Source: Planctomycetota bacterium (lineage in GTDB: Bacteria > Planctomycetota > UBA8108 > JACQVS01). From it: DNA of 51,524 bases. This document shows positions 49,378 through 51,524 of this stretch, piece after piece (the first letter of the stretch is position 1; every line of letters starts with the position of its first letter). Location: assembly GCA_016209605.1 (NCBI GenBank), contig JACQVS010000120.1, forward strand, positions 1-51,524, given 5' to 3'. Made by a program: the position numbers and the translations under genes. The notes below the pieces were generated by a model, which saw only the letters and a list, made by a program, of their open reading frames with translations, ran no database searches and was not told where the DNA came from.

Positions 49378-51480
49378 ATGACCGATATTCGACCTACTCC
49401 GGAGGAAGACCATGCCGATCAAAGGATGGTTGATTCGGGCATCGAGGCCACCAAAAAATTCTTCCGGGATCTTTTTGGCCGCGAAGAAAAATCCTCCGTG
49501 CAAACGGTTTCCGCTTCAAGCGGTTCTCCCTTTAAAACTTTCGAGCGGCTGGGAGATTATGAGATCCTGAGGCCTCTCGGCCGCGGCGGCATGGGCCAGG
49601 TCTACCTGGCGAGGCAAGTATCCCTTGGGCGGGAGGTGGCTCTCAAGATCCTGCCGCCGGAACTCGCCAAGAACTCGACGGCTCTTGAACGCTTCTTCCG
49701 CGAAGCCAGGGCAGCCAGCGCCATCAACCACCCGTTTATCGTCCCCGTTCTGGAGGCGGGATTTCTGGACGGCCGCCCCTACATTGCCATGCAGCTTGTG
49801 CGTGGCGTCAGCGTAGAAGAAATCCTTGCGGGCGGCGTCCCGCTCAAGGCGAAGCGGGCCCTTGAGATCGCCAGGGACCTGGCCCGTGCGCTTCAAGCAG
49901 CCCACGATTCCGGAATCATCCACCGGGACATCAAGCCCGGGAATCTCCTGGTTGAGGGCGATGCCGCCTCCGCGCGGCTCTCCGGCAGGGTGTTCCTAGC
50001 CGATTTCGGCCTCGCCCTCTTGCAAGGCGATGAGACCCTCACCCGCAACGGGGAAATTCTCGGGACACCCGCCTACATGTCTCCCGAGCAGGCCTGCGGC
50101 CTCAAGGTGAACCTGTCTTCCGACGTTTACTCTCTTGGCGCCTCCCTTTACGCCATGCTGACAGGCCATGCCCCCTTTGAAGGCTCAAGTTACGCGGCCA
50201 TCCTGGCTCTGGTCGCTCGGGAAGAGCCCCCTCCGGCCCGAAGATTGAATCCCCTGGTGCCCCGCGACGCCGCCACCATCTGCGAAAAGGCCATGCGCTG
50301 GGAGCCGAAAAAACGTTATGCTTCCGCGGGTGAATTTGCGGACGACCTGGACCGCTGGCTTGGGAAAGAGCCCATCAAGGCAAGACCGGCCACTTGGCTC
50401 TACCGGTCCACCTTGTGGCTCAAACGCAACCCGCGGGTGGCGCTGGCAGTAGGGATCAGTTTGTTTGCGGCCCTGGCGGCCTTTCTTGGGCTTCGCACTC
50501 AACAGCGGGATTCGGGGCTGGCTGGCGCGAGCCTACTCATCGGTTCTGGGCAATTCGAAAGCGCCAAAACGAGGCTTGAGAGCATCCCAGGATTTCCCCG
50601 GCTCTGGTCGGACAGGGAAACCGGACTTTGGGTTCAGGTATCCATGAAACTGGGGGATCTAGCTCAAGCGTTTGAGCATGCAAGGGGATATTCAACTCAA
50701 GAGAAAAGGGGAACCGCCCTTCAAGAACTCTCTATCGCCGTGGATGAAGAGCTGGATAGCGGCCATGCCTTGATTCACGCAGAACTATTTTGGAGCGGCC
50801 TCCTCAAGGTAAAGAATGCCCTTGGGGGAATCGTTGGCATGTTGCAAGGCCAGGACCCTCTTGGCCGGACCCATTGGGCAGAAGAAAGGATGGCAAAGGC
50901 GTTAGAGCTTGGATTACGCGGTCTCAATGCAACCGGTCAAGACTTGGCCGCCGCGAGGTTTTTTGAGAATCAAAATAAACCGGGTCAAATGAAAGAAATT
51001 CTTAAAAAAGTCTTTATTTCATCTTTTGCCAATGATAACAAACCTCGGGTTGAAGAATCCAGAGATCTATGGGGGCTTCTGGAAAGGTCCATCTCAGGGG
51101 AATCCAGTCCTGAAACCATCCAAGCTCAAGATCTCCTCAAAGTGCTTGATCCCTTCCTCCCTCGTCTCGCACCGGGCGAGGCGGACCAATTGGCGCGCTC
51201 CGTGCAAATCATAAAAAGCATGAAGAAGGTAGGTTCCCCCGTAAACCTGAAGCCTCTCTTTCCTTTATTTTTGATGACCCAAGGGGACATTGACGGCGAT
51301 GGGGTTCGAGACATGGTCATTTCAGGAAATAAGACCATTCACGTGTTGAAATACACCGGGAAAGAGCTCGAGCTCTGGAAGGAGTTCGAGTTTACAGTTC
51401 CGGTAAGCGTTCACGGGATTCCGGTAAAGTTCCAGCGAAAAACGACCGATAAAGCTGGATGTGAAGAGAAAATGGTTTAA
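49378..51480 (+). CDS. Membrane Ser/Thr protein kinase with C-terminal periplasmic domain
   Basis: 700 residues from ATG 49378 (GGGAGGG 6 nt upstream). Cytoplasmic kinase at about 60-325: glycine loop LGRGGMGQVYLA, Lys90, catalytic HRDIKPGN (182-189), DFG (209-211), GTPAYMSPEQ. A basic stretch leads to a single transmembrane helix (about 350-368, VALAVGISLFAALAAFLGL). The outer part is helical, ending near 640-655 in GDIDGDGVRDMVISGN, a single FG-GAP/calcium-like motif. Likely co-expressed with the sigma factor gene just upstream. Substrate unknown. Confidence 0.93.
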   Translation: MTDIRPTPEEDHADQRMVDSGIEATKKFFRDLFGREEKSSVQTVSASSGSPFKTFERLGDYEILRPLGRGGMGQVYLARQVSLGREVALKILPPELAKNSTALERFFREARAASAINHPFIVPVLEAGFLDGRPYIAMQLVRGVSVEEILAGGVPLKAKRALEIARDLARALQAAHDSGIIHRDIKPGNLLVEGDAASARLSGRVFLADFGLALLQGDETLTRNGEILGTPAYMSPEQACGLKVNLSSDVYSLGASLYAMLTGHAPFEGSSYAAILALVAREEPPPARRLNPLVPRDAATICEKAMRWEPKKRYASAGEFADDLDRWLGKEPIKARPATWLYRSTLWLKRNPRVALAVGISLFAALAAFLGLRTQQRDSGLAGASLLIGSGQFESAKTRLESIPGFPRLWSDRETGLWVQVSMKLGDLAQAFEHARGYSTQEKRGTALQELSIAVDEELDSGHALIHAELFWSGLLKVKNALGGIVGMLQGQDPLGRTHWAEERMAKALELGLRGLNATGQDLAAARFFENQNKPGQMKEILKKVFISSFANDNKPRVEESRDLWGLLERSISGESSPETIQAQDLLKVLDPFLPRLAPGEADQLARSVQIIKSMKKVGSPVNLKPLFPLFLMTQGDIDGDGVRDMVISGNKTIHVLKYTGKELELWKEFEFTVPVSVHGIPVKFQRKTTDKAGCEEKMV

Positions 51481-51524
51481 GACAAAGCGCGAAAAGGCGG
51501 CCAAGCAAGCCACCAAGATTCGAA

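Overview
The window looks like chromosomal DNA from a high-GC, Gram-negative-type environmental bacterium, most likely a planctomycete or close relative. This is inferred from gene content, not from a marker gene. The signs are several secreted proteins ending in paired dockerin-like calcium repeats, a Kelch protein with DxNxNGxPDEC-type repeats, a planctomycete-style ECF sigma factor next to a membrane Ser/Thr kinase, Tat-exported sugar-related proteins, and an NHL/cytochrome P460-like protein. I see no rRNA, tRNA, CRISPR array, phage module or complete insertion sequence.

Layout. 1-6.3 kb: a cut-off HNH-endonuclease-like gene, a secreted peroxiredoxin whose peroxidatic residue is encoded by an in-frame TGA followed by a good bacterial SECIS hairpin (a probable selenoprotein), two Tat-exported proteins, a family-5 uracil-DNA glycosylase and a carboxypeptidase-regulatory-repeat membrane protein. 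6.3-12.2 kb: a beta-lactamase-fold/VanX fusion, then a clear cobalamin riboswitch with its own promoter reading into a secreted propeller-dockerin protein, a 54-residue hydrophobic ORF and a cohesin-like/dockerin protein. 12.2-21.7 kb: a decayed NHL/P460/cytochrome gene, a PLP dehydratase or racemase, a zinc dehydrogenase, two secreted proteins, an M20 peptidase, a Ser/Thr kinase and a run of five perfect hairpins. 21.8-30.6 kb: ETF-quinone oxidoreductase, a MazEF-type pair, N-acyl-D-amino-acid deacylase, a GntR gene followed by a deleted ABC transporter, an ELWxxDG/dockerin protein and several gene remnants. 30.6-37.8 kb: a minus-strand myo-inositol catabolic operon (mmsA, an iolB::iolC chimera, iolD), then a B12-type radical SAM gene and an aldolase remnant. 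37.8-51.5 kb: a terminator, dockerin proteins, a beta-helix protein, a large glycoside-hydrolase-like gene with a truncated second copy, a Uma2 nuclease gene, a Kelch-dockerin protein, and an ECF sigma gene frameshifted by a 19-bp tandem duplication just ahead of a membrane kinase.

How the genes relate. Vitamin B12 links the riboswitch-controlled propeller (a possible surface B12-capture protein) with the radical SAM enzyme. D-amino-acid or peptidoglycan salvage is hinted at by the VanX fusion, the D-aminoacylase and the racemase-like enzyme. Secreted dockerin proteins form an outer-surface theme. Many genes are truncated or fused after internal deletions (IolB::IolC, ABC ATPase::permease, SPFH::membrane protein, aldolase, glycoside hydrolase copy, sigma factor). 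Either this genome erodes by deletion or the assembly contains chimeric joins; read mapping would separate the two.
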